Shown in pieces: positions 26,606-36,233 of a stretch of 64,000 bases of DNA. A model generated the notes under the pieces. That model had not been told where the DNA came from. It saw nothing but the letters and a program-made list of their open reading frames with translations, and made no database searches. Position 1 is the first letter of the stretch. Each line of letters begins with the position of its first letter. A program made the translations under genes and the position numbers. Source of the stretch: Muribaculaceae bacterium (lineage in GTDB: Bacteria; Bacteroidota; Bacteroidia; Bacteroidales; Muribaculaceae); contig JAKVKZ010000002.1 of NCBI GenBank assembly GCA_022484565.1, positions 29,615 through 93,614 of the forward strand. Reading direction: 5' to 3'.

Positions 26606-26654
26606 AAAGCAAAAACAAGTAAACTTGATTTGCATTTCCATTCGCCTTGCACTA
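26606..26654 (+). repeat. 49-bp direct repeat, copy 1, with a full promoter
   Basis: Identical to 26691-26739. It contains the palindrome CAAGTAAACTTG (26616-26627), TTTG (26629-26632), 20 nt, then TAAATTTG (26653-26660) just past the repeat edge. Confidence 0.9.
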
Positions 26655-26690
26655 AATTTGACTGGCGTCGAAGATAGGCTGCGGCTCAGG

Positions 26691-26739
26691 AAAGCAAAAA
26701 CAAGTAAACTTGATTTGCATTTCCATTCGCCTTGCACTA
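26691..26739 (+). repeat. 49-bp direct repeat, copy 2, with a full promoter for the antiporter
   Basis: Second exact copy, 85 bp after the first. Palindrome CAAGTAAACTTG at 26701-26712, TTTG 26714-26717, 20 nt, TATCTTTG 26738-26745. The antiporter ATG at 26764 is 18 nt after the -7 element, so this copy drives it directly. Confidence 0.9.
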
Positions 26740-26763
26740 TCTTTGCAAAACAAACCTTAGGCA

Positions 26764-28956
26764 ATGGACGCTACTATTACACATGCTCTTATTACCAACC
26801 CCGTTTTGATATTCTTCACGGTGCTGGTGATAATCCTCATGGCGCCATTGCTGTTGACACGGTTGAAAATTCCGCAGGTAGTGGGCCTGATTATTGCGGG
26901 CGTGATTGTTGGCCCTTATGGGCTGAATCTATTGGAGCGCGACAGCAGTTTTGAGATATTCGGGCAGGTGGGATTGCTCTATTTGATGTTCCTTGCCGGA
27001 CTTGAAATTGACATGTTCCACTTAAAGAAGAATATCCGCAAGGGACTTGGATTTGGACTTCTCACATTTCTAATACCGTTAATTCTCGGAACTTTAGCAA
27101 GCGTTACAATGCTGCATCTCGGATGGATTACAGCAATCCTTGTGGCATCAATGTACGCTTCCCATACTTTGATAGCATATCCTGTGGTGACTCGATTCGG
27201 AATTACAAAATCGCCTGCGGTGCTGATTACAATTGTAGGCACCATTGTGGCAGTACTTGGGTCATTGCTCGTTCTTGGCGTTGTGGTCGGGATACAGAGC
27301 CAAGGAGAATTTGCAATAAGCAACATTTTGCGGCTTTTGCTGAATGTGGCAATTTATTGTGCCGCTATTCTATATCTCTACCCACGAATAATGCGGTGGT
27401 TCTTCAAGACTTTCAGTGACAGTGTTACCCAGTTTGTGTTTGTTCTTGCATTGGTGTTCCTTGCTTCATGGCTTGCTAAGGTGGTAGGACTTGAATCAGT
27501 GCTTGGAGCATTCTTCGCTGGACTTGTTCTTAATAGATACGTGCCGAACATTTCACCGCTGATGAACAGAATTGAATTTGTGGGAAACGCACTGTTCATA
27601 CCCTATTTCCTGATAGGCGTGGGAATGATGATAAACATTAGGGTGATGTCGAGCACCGACACTATGGTCGTGGCGGGAAATATGCTGCTTGTGGCAATAT
27701 CCACAAAATGGATTGCAGCATATATAGCACAGAAGATAAACAGATTCACAAGGAACGACAGAAGCATAATGTTTGGTCTTAGTTCGGCGCATACAGCAGT
27801 CGCCCTTGCCGTGGTGACACTTGGCTACAACATGCTTTTGCCTGATGGAAGCCATGCATTGAGCGAGGCCGTGATGAACGGGACTATCGTGATGATACTC
27901 GTGACCTGCACTATGGCACCAATTGTCACTTCAGGAGCGGCAGCCAAGATGAAAATAAGGATGATGGAACATCCCGAAGACTATGACGAGGAGAAGAGGA
28001 CGGAGAAGAAACAGATGCGGACGTTGATTCCAGTTGCTAATCCAGTGACGGCATCAAGCCTGGTGACTTTGGCACTGCTGATGAAGCGCAAGACAACCGA
28101 TGATTCAATTTTTGCTCTGCATGTGAGGAATGATAATTCGTCATCATCGGTGGCAATAGGGCGGAATGCCCTAAAACTCGCAGGCGAAACTGCCGCCGCG
28201 GTGAACGTGACGATGCAGACAATTGAGAGGTACGACCTTAACACTTCCACTGGAATAATCAATACCGTGAAAGAACGCAATATAACCGACATTGTAGTAG
28301 GAATGCATCAACATTCCAATATTGTGGACAGTTTCTTCGGCAGCAAAATTGAACAGCTATTGAAAGAACTGAACAATATGGTGATTATTTCACGATGCTT
28401 CATTCCAATCAATACGATAACGCGAATAGTGGTGGTGGTTCCCGAAAAGGCGGAATTCGAGACTGGATTCGAGGCTTGGATAATCCGAGTGACAAATCTT
28501 GCAATGCGGATAGGGTGCAGAATAATATTCTGTGCTTATCAGACTACGATACAGATGATTCACAGCGCATTCAAGGCTGAAAACATAGAAGTGCGGAGCG
28601 AATTCAGGGAAGTGAAGGAATGGGGCGACTTGGTGCTTATAGCCAATAACCTGCTTGACGACGACTTGATGATATTAATCGGGGCACGCCGAGCTTCAGT
28701 GTCGTTCAACCTTGAGATGGACACATTGCCGAATTTCCTTGCCAAATATTTTGCAAGAAACAATTTGCTGGTGATATTTCCTGAGCAATTCGGTGAAACG
28801 CCGAAACTTACCAGACTCAGCAACCAGCTTTCAGCCGACATCACTGCAACGCCTTCCGGTGCATGGCTTCGCCTGCGTGCATGGTTCCGCTGGCTGAACA
28901 CCCAAAAGAAGCGCATCACGCACCGCAACCGCAAGAAACGCACTTTCGACCTATAG
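26764..28956 (+). CDS. CPA2-family cation/proton antiporter with C-terminal cytosolic domain
   Basis: 730 residues. About 12 hydrophobic helices occupy residues 10-395, including IPQVVGLIIAGVIVGPYGL, FLAGLEIDM, and SVLGAFFAGLVLNR, all typical of Na+(K+)/H+ antiporters of the KefB/NapA type. A charged cytosolic region from about 400 contains a universal-stress-protein-like fold (NTVKERNITDIVVGMHQHSN, VRVTNLAMRIGC...) that probably senses ligand or pH. It should exchange monovalent cations for protons across the inner membrane. It is a single gene after tandem repeats carrying promoters, convergent with the next gene 13 nt away. Confidence 0.92.
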   Translation: MDATITHALITNPVLIFFTVLVIILMAPLLLTRLKIPQVVGLIIAGVIVGPYGLNLLERDSSFEIFGQVGLLYLMFLAGLEIDMFHLKKNIRKGLGFGLLTFLIPLILGTLASVTMLHLGWITAILVASMYASHTLIAYPVVTRFGITKSPAVLITIVGTIVAVLGSLLVLGVVVGIQSQGEFAISNILRLLLNVAIYCAAILYLYPRIMRWFFKTFSDSVTQFVFVLALVFLASWLAKVVGLESVLGAFFAGLVLNRYVPNISPLMNRIEFVGNALFIPYFLIGVGMMINIRVMSSTDTMVVAGNMLLVAISTKWIAAYIAQKINRFTRNDRSIMFGLSSAHTAVALAVVTLGYNMLLPDGSHALSEAVMNGTIVMILVTCTMAPIVTSGAAAKMKIRMMEHPEDYDEEKRTEKKQMRTLIPVANPVTASSLVTLALLMKRKTTDDSIFALHVRNDNSSSSVAIGRNALKLAGETAAAVNVTMQTIERYDLNTSTGIINTVKERNITDIVVGMHQHSNIVDSFFGSKIEQLLKELNNMVIISRCFIPINTITRIVVVVPEKAEFETGFEAWIIRVTNLAMRIGCRIIFCAYQTTIQMIHSAFKAENIEVRSEFREVKEWGDLVLIANNLLDDDLMILIGARRASVSFNLEMDTLPNFLAKYFARNNLLVIFPEQFGETPKLTRLSNQLSADITATPSGAWLRLRAWFRWLNTQKKRITHRNRKKRTFDL

Positions 28957-28969
28957 CGGCAGGCAATTA

Positions 28970-29719
28970 TTATTGCACAGCACGCACTGAAAAGCCAAAA
29001 CAACGTATGCTCATGCTCAAGTCGGGGCATCCGTCAAGTTCAAAATGAATTCGATAGGCGAAACCAGAATCTTCTGTGCAATGAGTTCCACTCCAATAAA
29101 ATCCGACTTCATTCTGAACGCCAACATCAGGACCACAGCGCCATCCCGACATCGGCAGGAAAATGCTGTTACCATTTTTGCCGGTTACCATTGCGCCTTT
29201 CACTCCCTTGTAGCTTATGATTTTCCATGTGCATTTGTCGATTAGCTCCTGCTCTTCTTCGCGAGTAGGCATCCGCCAATCTCCACCCATATTTACGCGG
29301 GCAATGTCGAACTTACTGCCACTGATTTCCTTTAGTGGCTTTTTCCCGCCATACAATGACGACGTCCACTTGTCGTTTGAATCGGTGACATCCTGGTCAA
29401 TTTCTTTTCCTGTAGGGTCAGCCCAGCCAAAGTAATCGCCAAAATCTTCAGGTGCCTTTGCACCCACATTGCATGAGGCCCACTTTACACTCAGGCCGAG
29501 GTCAATAAGTTCTCCTTTTGTGGGAGCGACTTCAACAGCCACTTCAGCTTTCGGCTTCGGAACAGGTGCAGGCTTTGGGGCAGCTTTTGCCGAATTCTTG
29601 TTTGTACTCGAACAATCAATCATGATAATAAAAAATACAATCATTGCTACTATTGCGAGTGTGCGGCTAAGCCTTGAACCTAAAAAGATGGAATGTTTGT
29701 GATTAGAAGTTTTTTTCAT
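28970..29719 (-). CDS. Lipoprotein with a C-terminal FISUMP-type domain
   Basis: 249 residues from the ATG at 29719. The frame is open further upstream to 29872, but a promoter at 29749-29779 excludes those starts. A basic N-terminal segment and hydrophobic helix lead to IIMIDC (Cys36), a probable lipidation site. An Ala/Pro/Lys-rich linker (KAAPKPAPVPKPK) follows. The remaining ~180 residues are the Fibrobacter succinogenes major paralogous type domain: LIDLGLSVKWASCNVGA, DYFGWAD, GGDWRMPTREEEQELI, and the closing GFSVRAVQ. These proteins are surface-exposed in many Bacteroidetes, and their ligand is not known. Confidence 0.8.
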   Translation of the reverse strand: MKKTSNHKHSIFLGSRLSRTLAIVAMIVFFIIMIDCSSTNKNSAKAAPKPAPVPKPKAEVAVEVAPTKGELIDLGLSVKWASCNVGAKAPEDFGDYFGWADPTGKEIDQDVTDSNDKWTSSLYGGKKPLKEISGSKFDIARVNMGGDWRMPTREEEQELIDKCTWKIISYKGVKGAMVTGKNGNSIFLPMSGWRCGPDVGVQNEVGFYWSGTHCTEDSGFAYRIHFELDGCPDLSMSIRCFGFSVRAVQ

Positions 29720-29748
29720 ATTCTGGATAGTTTTTGGTTTTACTTCCG

Positions 29749-29779
29749 CAAAGATAAGGGCTGGAAACTTAAAAGTCAA
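29749..29779 (-). promoter_or_regulatory. Promoter of the FISUMP lipoprotein
   Basis: Minus strand TTG (29777-29779), 20 nt, TATCTTTG (29749-29756), 30 nt before the ATG at 29719. It decides the start of the gene. Confidence 0.65.
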
Positions 29780-29829
29780 TAGCCCGGATTGATTTTTTTG
29801 TATAAGGTAACGAATTATATCAAGGCGAT

Positions 29830-29868
29830 AAATAAAAATGTCCCCTGAAATCACATCAGGGAACATTT
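29830..29868 (-). terminator. Terminator of the SusC-SusD-phosphatase operon
   Basis: Minus strand 13-bp near-perfect stem AAATGTTCCCTGA / TCAGGGGACATTT (29836-29868) with a 7-nt loop, followed by TTATTTAT. It lies about 60 nt after the phosphatase stop. Confidence 0.85.
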
Positions 29869-29926
29869 CCAATAAACCCTCTAACTTTCTTTTTTACATC
29901 CTTGCAATTTTATACTATTGGCAAAT

Positions 29927-31210
29927 TTAATTTGTTGCCTTGACATTCTTATTAATGATATTCGTGAAAAAACTGCGTACATCCTTCCAATGATAGAAGG
30001 GGTAGCAGTCCGTCTTTACAGGAACTGATTTTTCCTGCTCATTCAAGAGAAACTTGACGAGAATGTCGCCGGGACGGCTGGAATTACGGAAAAATATCAG
30101 TTGGACATTTCCTGCCATCGGAGCGATTTTGAAATCGCTGAAAAGTTTGTAGGTCTCAGCAGGAGAAGTAGCGGCGGCATAACAATTATTCAGTTGCATA
30201 ATGGCTGCAAGAGGAATGATGTTGCCGTCGTGACCGAAGCGCAAAGTAGCGCCATGGCCGTGCGCAGCAATAATAGAATCTGCCGATTCCACAATGTTGC
30301 TCAGCAAGTAGCGGGCATTGTCAACCATAAGCCCATGATTGCCTGCGTAATTGCCATTGGTGGAATACATACGGAAATTGAACACTTGCCAAAGATTGAA
30401 CAATTCATTTTTTGAAAATAAATCGTAAAAGCTGATGGGGCTATCAATATCTTGCATGTCCACAGCGAGCCAATATAGCGACCAAATAAGCTTATGGGTG
30501 TCGATATTGCGCTTGACGTAATCAGCGTTGCTGAACAATCTGGCTGCAATGCTGTCGCCATTTACTGAAATGGAGTCGAACTGCTTGTATTCTGCCTTAT
30601 ATTCCGCACTGTTGGAATAAGCTTCGGCCTCACGGCTGTAATGGCATAAATAATTCATGTCGTGATTGCTTGCATCACGTGAAATGCGGAGGTTGGGATT
30701 AAGTTCCTTCAGCCTTTCGCAAAACGCCGACATGCTCAGCACACAACGTACCACCATGGTGGAGCGTGCATCGACAGCAACGTTACCGGCAAACACTTGC
30801 GGATAGGCTTTAAACATACGTTCAGCTATTCCGCGGTGTTGGCGCACGCCAAGCGGGGAAAGATCACCGCCACGTCCTTTAGCTATCTTGTAAACGGAAA
30901 TCAGACGTTTGAGGGCATCTTTACCAAGGGGCGTAAGCACTCCATCATTTTGAGCCTTGACAAGCAGTTTATATGGCGATTCATAGTCGTTGTCACCTAT
31001 TAGGTAACGTGAACCATGGCGTCCATAATGGCTGATATAGAATGGTTCATATCCTTTGGGAGCCGGAGTGACCTTAACAGGAGCAGTGACAGGGTAGGCA
31101 TAATAAACGCCACCGGCTTTGTTGAGGTCAGAATATATTTCCTTGCGTGACGTTTGAGCCATCACAAGCAAAGGCAACATAAGGAACAGCCAAATCGATA
31201 GATTTCGCAT
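29927..31210 (-). CDS. Secreted histidine-type phosphatase (MINPP/phytase-like)
   Basis: 427 residues with signal peptide MRNLSIWLFLMLPLLVMAQ. Branch-2 histidine acid phosphatase motifs are present: the catalytic SHYGRHGSRY near residue 60, and the proton-donor HD in RFGHDGN near 325. RHGSRY plus the wide spacing resembles multiple inositol polyphosphate phosphatases, a class known in gut Bacteroides. Expected reaction: stepwise dephosphorylation of phytate or another phosphomonoester outside the cytoplasm. It follows SusD by 71 nt without a promoter and before a terminator, so it belongs to the SusC/D operon, which points to a phosphorylated substrate for that transporter. Confidence 0.88.
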   Translation of the reverse strand: MRNLSIWLFLMLPLLVMAQTSRKEIYSDLNKAGGVYYAYPVTAPVKVTPAPKGYEPFYISHYGRHGSRYLIGDNDYESPYKLLVKAQNDGVLTPLGKDALKRLISVYKIAKGRGGDLSPLGVRQHRGIAERMFKAYPQVFAGNVAVDARSTMVVRCVLSMSAFCERLKELNPNLRISRDASNHDMNYLCHYSREAEAYSNSAEYKAEYKQFDSISVNGDSIAARLFSNADYVKRNIDTHKLIWSLYWLAVDMQDIDSPISFYDLFSKNELFNLWQVFNFRMYSTNGNYAGNHGLMVDNARYLLSNIVESADSIIAAHGHGATLRFGHDGNIIPLAAIMQLNNCYAAATSPAETYKLFSDFKIAPMAGNVQLIFFRNSSRPGDILVKFLLNEQEKSVPVKTDCYPFYHWKDVRSFFTNIINKNVKATN

Positions 31211-31281
31211 ATTGAAATTAATTAAGATGAAGGAATGTGCAAGGAATGCTTTGCGCAGCCTTGCACATTCCCATTAAGAAC

Positions 31282-32982
31282 TCAATAACCCGGATTCTGC
31301 ACGAGGTTTGGATTATTCGTCATTTCGCTCTCAGGAATAGGGAAGAGTTTGAAATGGTCGTCAACATCCGAGCCGAGGCGTACAGCATTCTTCCAATCCC
31401 AGTTATATCCTGTGGTGAATTTGCCAAAACGGATAAGGTCAGTACGACGGGTGATTTCAGAAGCAAGTTCACGCTGACGTTCACTTAGGATGAAGTCGAG
31501 TGTAAGCTGGCTGTCGGTAATGTCGCCAGAAACTGAAGAGTCAACGCCTGAAACGGCATATTTGCCGCTCATATAGGCACGTTCACGGATTTCATTGACG
31601 TAGGCGAGTGCTTGTGCACGGCTACCGCCCGTTGCACCGCGAAGAATTGCCTCAGCTGCCATCAAATATGCATCGCCAGTGCGGAACATCGGGAAATCAA
31701 TTGATGAATAAGTGATGCCCGAAGGACTAAGTTGGTTGTCTTTAGTGACATTGCGCCACTTGATATAGCCGTAACCGCAAGTGAAAGTGCCCGTCATGGC
31801 TTCTTTGCTGTCCCAAGTGTTCTTGGTCTGGTTAGGCAGTGCCGTCATGAACTGTGCGCGTTTGTCGTGTTTGGCATTTCCCCAAGTATCGGATGTGCTG
31901 AAAGGAACGTCCGATTCATTGAAGGCATCGACGAGAGTGGTTTTGGCACGTACATTGCCCCAGCCTTTAGCACCCACACCAGTGGTGTAGAGAGCATCCA
32001 TCGGGCCATTGACGAAAGCCTTGACATAGAAATTGGTGCCGGCTGAACTTTGGGCTTTCAAACCATCCTGAACAAGCGGCCAAATAATTTCAGAGCAGGT
32101 GTTGTTGTCAGCAAGGAAAATATGGCGATAATCAGATGCAAGCGGATATTTACCGCAGTCGATAACCTTCTTGGCATAAGTAAGGCAATCATTGTAGTGG
32201 TTAACGCCAGTCCAAGTGGCTGAATTGAGATACATGCGGGCGAGAAGGAACCATGCTGCTACCTTATCGACACGTGCATACACATTAGCGCCCGGGTCCT
32301 TCAGCAGGTCGGTGCTGCCGGAAGTTTCACCTGAAATCAGTTTCAATTCACTCTCAGCATAATCGAAAATCTGCTGGCGTGTCATCTGTACAGGAATATC
32401 CTTCACGCCTGTGTTTTCGTCAACGAAAGGTACAGGACCGAAAAGGTCGCATAGAGTGGCATAGCAATAAGCGCGGATGAACCGAGCTTCGGCACGATAA
32501 GCCGGACACTCACTGCCCATGGCATCCCATAAGCCGCGGCTCCTGAGTTTTGCTTCAGTGCATTCGCGGAGGAACTCATCGCAATAAGCGATTGACATGT
32601 AAAGGCGCTGATAAGTCCATGTGATTACGGAAGCGTTTGAAGCGCTCCATTGTAAATTCAGACATTTGCGAAGTCCGTTGGAAGAAGAAGGCATGATAAA
32701 GTTATCAGTGTTGAGTTCCTCGAGATAGAACATCAAGCGGACATAACCAGAATATCCTTCATTGGCACCTTCAAGGTCGCCGTCGCCGCCATCGCCACCT
32801 TTTTGCCCAGTGAGGACAAGGGAGCCATAGCATTTGGCAAGAACACCCATATAGCCATCGGAAGTGGCATACACCTGTTCGCTGACAAGCTGGTTATCAT
32901 CGAGCGGCATGGTGTCGAGGTCGCCTGTGCATGATGTAAGGCACAGAACGCTCAAAAACAAAGCATAAATATATTTTTTCAT
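31282..32982 (-). CDS. SusD/RagB family nutrient-binding lipoprotein
   Basis: 566 residues from the ATG at 32982; the frame is open to a TTG at 32994, but MKKYIYALFLSVLCLTSC is a clean signal with lipidated Cys18. Family marks are MPLDDNQLVSEQVYATSDGYMGVLAKCY at the N terminus, the TPR-like helices with AYRAEARFIRAYCYATLCDLFGPVP near 160-185, and the closing FKLFPIPESEMTNNPNLVQNPGY. It forms the lid over the SusC pore at the outer surface and binds the substrate. Length is ordinary. It starts 24 nt after susC and is followed by the phosphatase gene. Confidence 0.95.
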   Translation of the reverse strand: MKKYIYALFLSVLCLTSCTGDLDTMPLDDNQLVSEQVYATSDGYMGVLAKCYGSLVLTGQKGGDGGDGDLEGANEGYSGYVRLMFYLEELNTDNFIMPSSSNGLRKCLNLQWSASNASVITWTYQRLYMSIAYCDEFLRECTEAKLRSRGLWDAMGSECPAYRAEARFIRAYCYATLCDLFGPVPFVDENTGVKDIPVQMTRQQIFDYAESELKLISGETSGSTDLLKDPGANVYARVDKVAAWFLLARMYLNSATWTGVNHYNDCLTYAKKVIDCGKYPLASDYRHIFLADNNTCSEIIWPLVQDGLKAQSSAGTNFYVKAFVNGPMDALYTTGVGAKGWGNVRAKTTLVDAFNESDVPFSTSDTWGNAKHDKRAQFMTALPNQTKNTWDSKEAMTGTFTCGYGYIKWRNVTKDNQLSPSGITYSSIDFPMFRTGDAYLMAAEAILRGATGGSRAQALAYVNEIRERAYMSGKYAVSGVDSSVSGDITDSQLTLDFILSERQRELASEITRRTDLIRFGKFTTGYNWDWKNAVRLGSDVDDHFKLFPIPESEMTNNPNLVQNPGY

Positions 32983-33006
32983 TGCAGAATTCAATTAATG
33001 AGTTAG

Positions 33007-35979
33007 TTAAAAGGTTAAGTTCAGGCCCAAGTTGAAAGTACGTGGACGTGGATAGACATTACGGTCGATACCATTGTAGATTTCAGGGTCAACACCGTCG
33101 TAACCTGTGATTGTGGCGAGATTAGTCACACCAAAAGTGACGCGCAATGTGCTTGAGTTGTCCCAAAGATGCTTGAAGTTGTAGCCGAGGGTAACATTGT
33201 CGAAACGGAAGAAGTTACCTTTTTCAAGCCAATAATCGGAATAAAGCTGCTGGAGCTGGAAGCCACTGTCGCGGGTGCTGCGGAGGATATTTGAGAAATA
33301 TCCCTGGTCGCTGTAAACGCTCTGAACATAGTCGTTGGCGCGAACATAATTGTAAACGTAGAATCCGAAGGAACCGTGGCCACTTGCCGATAAATCCCAG
33401 TTCTTATAAGTGAAGCGGGTGTTGAAACCGAGATAAGTCTTAGGCAGGGCACTGCGGCCATCGGCATATTTGGTCTCGGTGGATGACACTGACCCATCAG
33501 GCTGAATGTATTTGCCTTCAAGAGGTTTGCCATCATCGCCATAAGCCTGTTTGCAGAGATAGAAGTTGTAAGGGCGTTTGCCAACCATGAACACCTGAAC
33601 CGTCTTGCCGGTTTCGGATATGTAGCCAGTAAGCACAAAGTTTTGACCAGTGTCGATGGTGTTGAGTTTGGTAATCTTTGAAGTGTTCCAAGTGAAGTTG
33701 AAGCCCAAATCCCATTGAAAATCACGGGTGCGGACAGGAACAGTGTTGAGGGTGAATTCAAGACCCTTATTCTCCATCTTACCGATATTGGTGGTGATTA
33801 TAGAGGAATAGTTCGTTCCTGAAATCACATTGATGGTGTTGAGCAAATTCTTTGTGTAACGCTTATATAGGTCGATACTACCATTGATGCGATTGCCGAG
33901 GAATCCGAAATCGAGGCCGGCATTCCATGTTGTAGTGGTTTCCCACTTGATGTCGCGGTCGTATCCATTTGGACGATAGGTGTTGTACCAAACATCGCCA
34001 AATTCGTACATTGACTCTGGATATGAAACGCTGAAGGTGGTCATGTAAGGATAATCATTGAGAATATCCTGTTGGCCGGTAGCACCATAACCGAGGCGAA
34101 GTTTAAGATCGGAAAGTACACTGTTGTCCTTCAGAAAATCCTCTTGGGAAATGTGCCATGCGAGAGCTGCCGAAGGGAACAGTCCCCAGCGATTACCCTT
34201 TGCAAACCTTGATGAGGCATCGGAACGCAAAGTGGCTGTAACCAGATAGCGGTTGTCGTAGGAATAGTTGGCACGGCCATAATATGAGAGGAGATAATAT
34301 TCAGATTCTGAATGTGAAGGTGAAGAAAGCTGTTTGCCTTCAGGGTCGAGAGTCGTGGCATCGAACTTCTTCCAGAAATGCTGCCATCCATAGCCGGCCA
34401 TTAATCCGATTGTGTGTTTGCCGAACGAATGGTCGTAGTTGGCATAGGCATCAAGCAGATAGTTGTGCTTCTTTTGTGTGGAAGTATATACAAGTCCTGT
34501 TCCATCCTTCTGGTTGCCAGTGTACATCATTCCTGCAAGAGCCGGTACATTTCTGTTGTACTTGCTTTTCAGAACATCATAGCCAAGGCTGAGATTGAGT
34601 TTCAGATCCTCAAAGCCATGGATTTTGTAGATAAAGGATGCATTGCCGATGGAACGTGTGACTTTGTTCATGTCATTCTCAAGGTCAATCATCGCTACAG
34701 GATTGTCAGGCTGAATAGCCATTGGAGAGCCGCTGCTGCTGGTCCAGATGTAATATCCAAGGCCCGGGTCGGTTGCAGCGGTGGAGCTGCCAGTGTGTAC
34801 AGGGCGGGTAGGGTCGTAGCTTAAAGCTGAATTAGCTACGCTGCCGCTGACTACGCGATTCTTTTCGTAGGAAGCCTTCAAATTCAAGTTGGCGGTCAAG
34901 TGATTGTCAAGGAACGAAGGATTGAGGTTGCCGCCAAACGACAGACGTTTATAATTGCTCGTCTTGATAGTACCGTCCTGATTGGTGTAGCCAACAGAAA
35001 CGCGGTAAGGACTTGTTACGAAATTTGTGGCGAATTTGCCTCCGACGGAAACGTTGTTTTCTGTACCGAAGGCTGTGCGGTAGATTTCATCCTGCCAGTC
35101 GGTGTTGCTGGTTCCGTAAACTGCATTGGCAGGCACGCCAGTCACTGTAGGAACAAATGTGCGGAATTCATCAGCAGTAAGCACGTCAAGACGCTTGGCA
35201 GTGGAACTGACAGAAAAATTGCCAGTGTAGTTAACTGTAAGTTTGTCAGTACCTTTCTTAGTGGTGATGACAATTACACCATTAGAAGCACGTGAACCGT
35301 AGATGGCTGTTGCGGAAGCATCCTTGAGGACAGTGAAAGTCTCAATATCTTCAGGATTGATGGAACCGATAAGGTTGGAAGAGCCATTGATTGAAGAGTT
35401 GTCGACAGGAACTCCATCGATAACTATGAGTGGGTCGTTGCTTGCAGAAAGGGATGACCCGCTGCGGACACGGATAGTAGCGCCAGAACCAGGAGCACCA
35501 GAACCGGGCACCACATTCACACCGGCTATTTTGCCGATAAGGGCATCCTGAGCCGTGACGCGGTTACCTTTGTTAAGTTCATCAGGCTTGATGGCGACTA
35601 CAGAGCCGGTGGCATCATTCTTTTTGACTGTGCCGTAACCAATGACGACAACTTCATCAAGATTGTTGGAACTTTCCTTCATTACAATTCCGGAGTTGAA
35701 AGTAGCGGAATTGGCAGCAATTTCCACCTTATTAAATCCTACATAGGAAATAACAAGAACGGAATTGGCCGAAGGGACTTTAAGTGAGAACTGCCCATCA
35801 GCATCTGTGGCTGTTCCCGTCTGAGTGCCCTTGACGAAAACCGACGCACCGATAATAGGCTCGTTATTTCCATCAACGACACGGCCAGAGACAGGAATCT
35901 GAGCGTAGGCCGTGAGTCCAAGAAGTAAAGCAACAGCAATTGCCAAACTTCTCAAAGAGATAGTAATTAAGTGTTTCAT
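33007..35979 (-). CDS. SusC/RagA family TonB-dependent outer-membrane transporter
   Basis: 990 residues. After the signal peptide (ending TAYAQ) comes a carboxypeptidase-D-like regulatory domain (IPVSGRVVDGNNEPIIGASVFVKGT), then a TonB box DEVVVIGYGTVKK near residue 110 and the plug domain (RVTAQDALIGKIAGVNV, IDGVPVD). The 22-strand barrel ends PRPRTFNLGLNLTF with the terminal Phe expected for BAM recognition. No STN domain is present, so signalling through an anti-sigma factor is unlikely. Partner of the SusD lipoprotein. Upstream 254 nt lack a TAnnTTTG element; they contain two copies of AAAAGTAAGTTG (35993-36004 and 36133-36144). Confidence 0.96.
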   Translation of the reverse strand: MKHLITISLRSLAIAVALLLGLTAYAQIPVSGRVVDGNNEPIIGASVFVKGTQTGTATDADGQFSLKVPSANSVLVISYVGFNKVEIAANSATFNSGIVMKESSNNLDEVVVIGYGTVKKNDATGSVVAIKPDELNKGNRVTAQDALIGKIAGVNVVPGSGAPGSGATIRVRSGSSLSASNDPLIVIDGVPVDNSSINGSSNLIGSINPEDIETFTVLKDASATAIYGSRASNGVIVITTKKGTDKLTVNYTGNFSVSSTAKRLDVLTADEFRTFVPTVTGVPANAVYGTSNTDWQDEIYRTAFGTENNVSVGGKFATNFVTSPYRVSVGYTNQDGTIKTSNYKRLSFGGNLNPSFLDNHLTANLNLKASYEKNRVVSGSVANSALSYDPTRPVHTGSSTAATDPGLGYYIWTSSSGSPMAIQPDNPVAMIDLENDMNKVTRSIGNASFIYKIHGFEDLKLNLSLGYDVLKSKYNRNVPALAGMMYTGNQKDGTGLVYTSTQKKHNYLLDAYANYDHSFGKHTIGLMAGYGWQHFWKKFDATTLDPEGKQLSSPSHSESEYYLLSYYGRANYSYDNRYLVTATLRSDASSRFAKGNRWGLFPSAALAWHISQEDFLKDNSVLSDLKLRLGYGATGQQDILNDYPYMTTFSVSYPESMYEFGDVWYNTYRPNGYDRDIKWETTTTWNAGLDFGFLGNRINGSIDLYKRYTKNLLNTINVISGTNYSSIITTNIGKMENKGLEFTLNTVPVRTRDFQWDLGFNFTWNTSKITKLNTIDTGQNFVLTGYISETGKTVQVFMVGKRPYNFYLCKQAYGDDGKPLEGKYIQPDGSVSSTETKYADGRSALPKTYLGFNTRFTYKNWDLSASGHGSFGFYVYNYVRANDYVQSVYSDQGYFSNILRSTRDSGFQLQQLYSDYWLEKGNFFRFDNVTLGYNFKHLWDNSSTLRVTFGVTNLATITGYDGVDPEIYNGIDRNVYPRPRTFNLGLNLTF

Positions 35980-36233
35980 TTACGATTGGTTTAAAAGTAA
36001 GTTGGTCTATGTTAATAAAAAGAGAAGAAAAACATTTGCTCAAACATGGAAGAGAAGAATGTTTTTAGCCTCCAAAATACATCATAAAAAATTACAGAAA
36101 TAGAAAGGTATTAAAAATGAAAGTAAACATGAAAAGTAAGTTGAAAATTGCGTAAATACCAACTGTTTAATGAATTGCAGTTTGCATAAAGTAAATAAAA
36201 AGGGTATATATAGGAAACCGAAAACAGCAAAAA

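Noticed and set aside
26606-26739. Insertion-sequence remnant
   Set aside because: No transposase, no terminal inverted repeats or target duplication; the unit is a promoter with a palindrome.
10872-35979. One large starch utilisation locus
   Set aside because: The GH13 gene and the SusC/D pair are about 18 kb apart with unrelated operons between, and the SusC/D operon carries a phosphatase.
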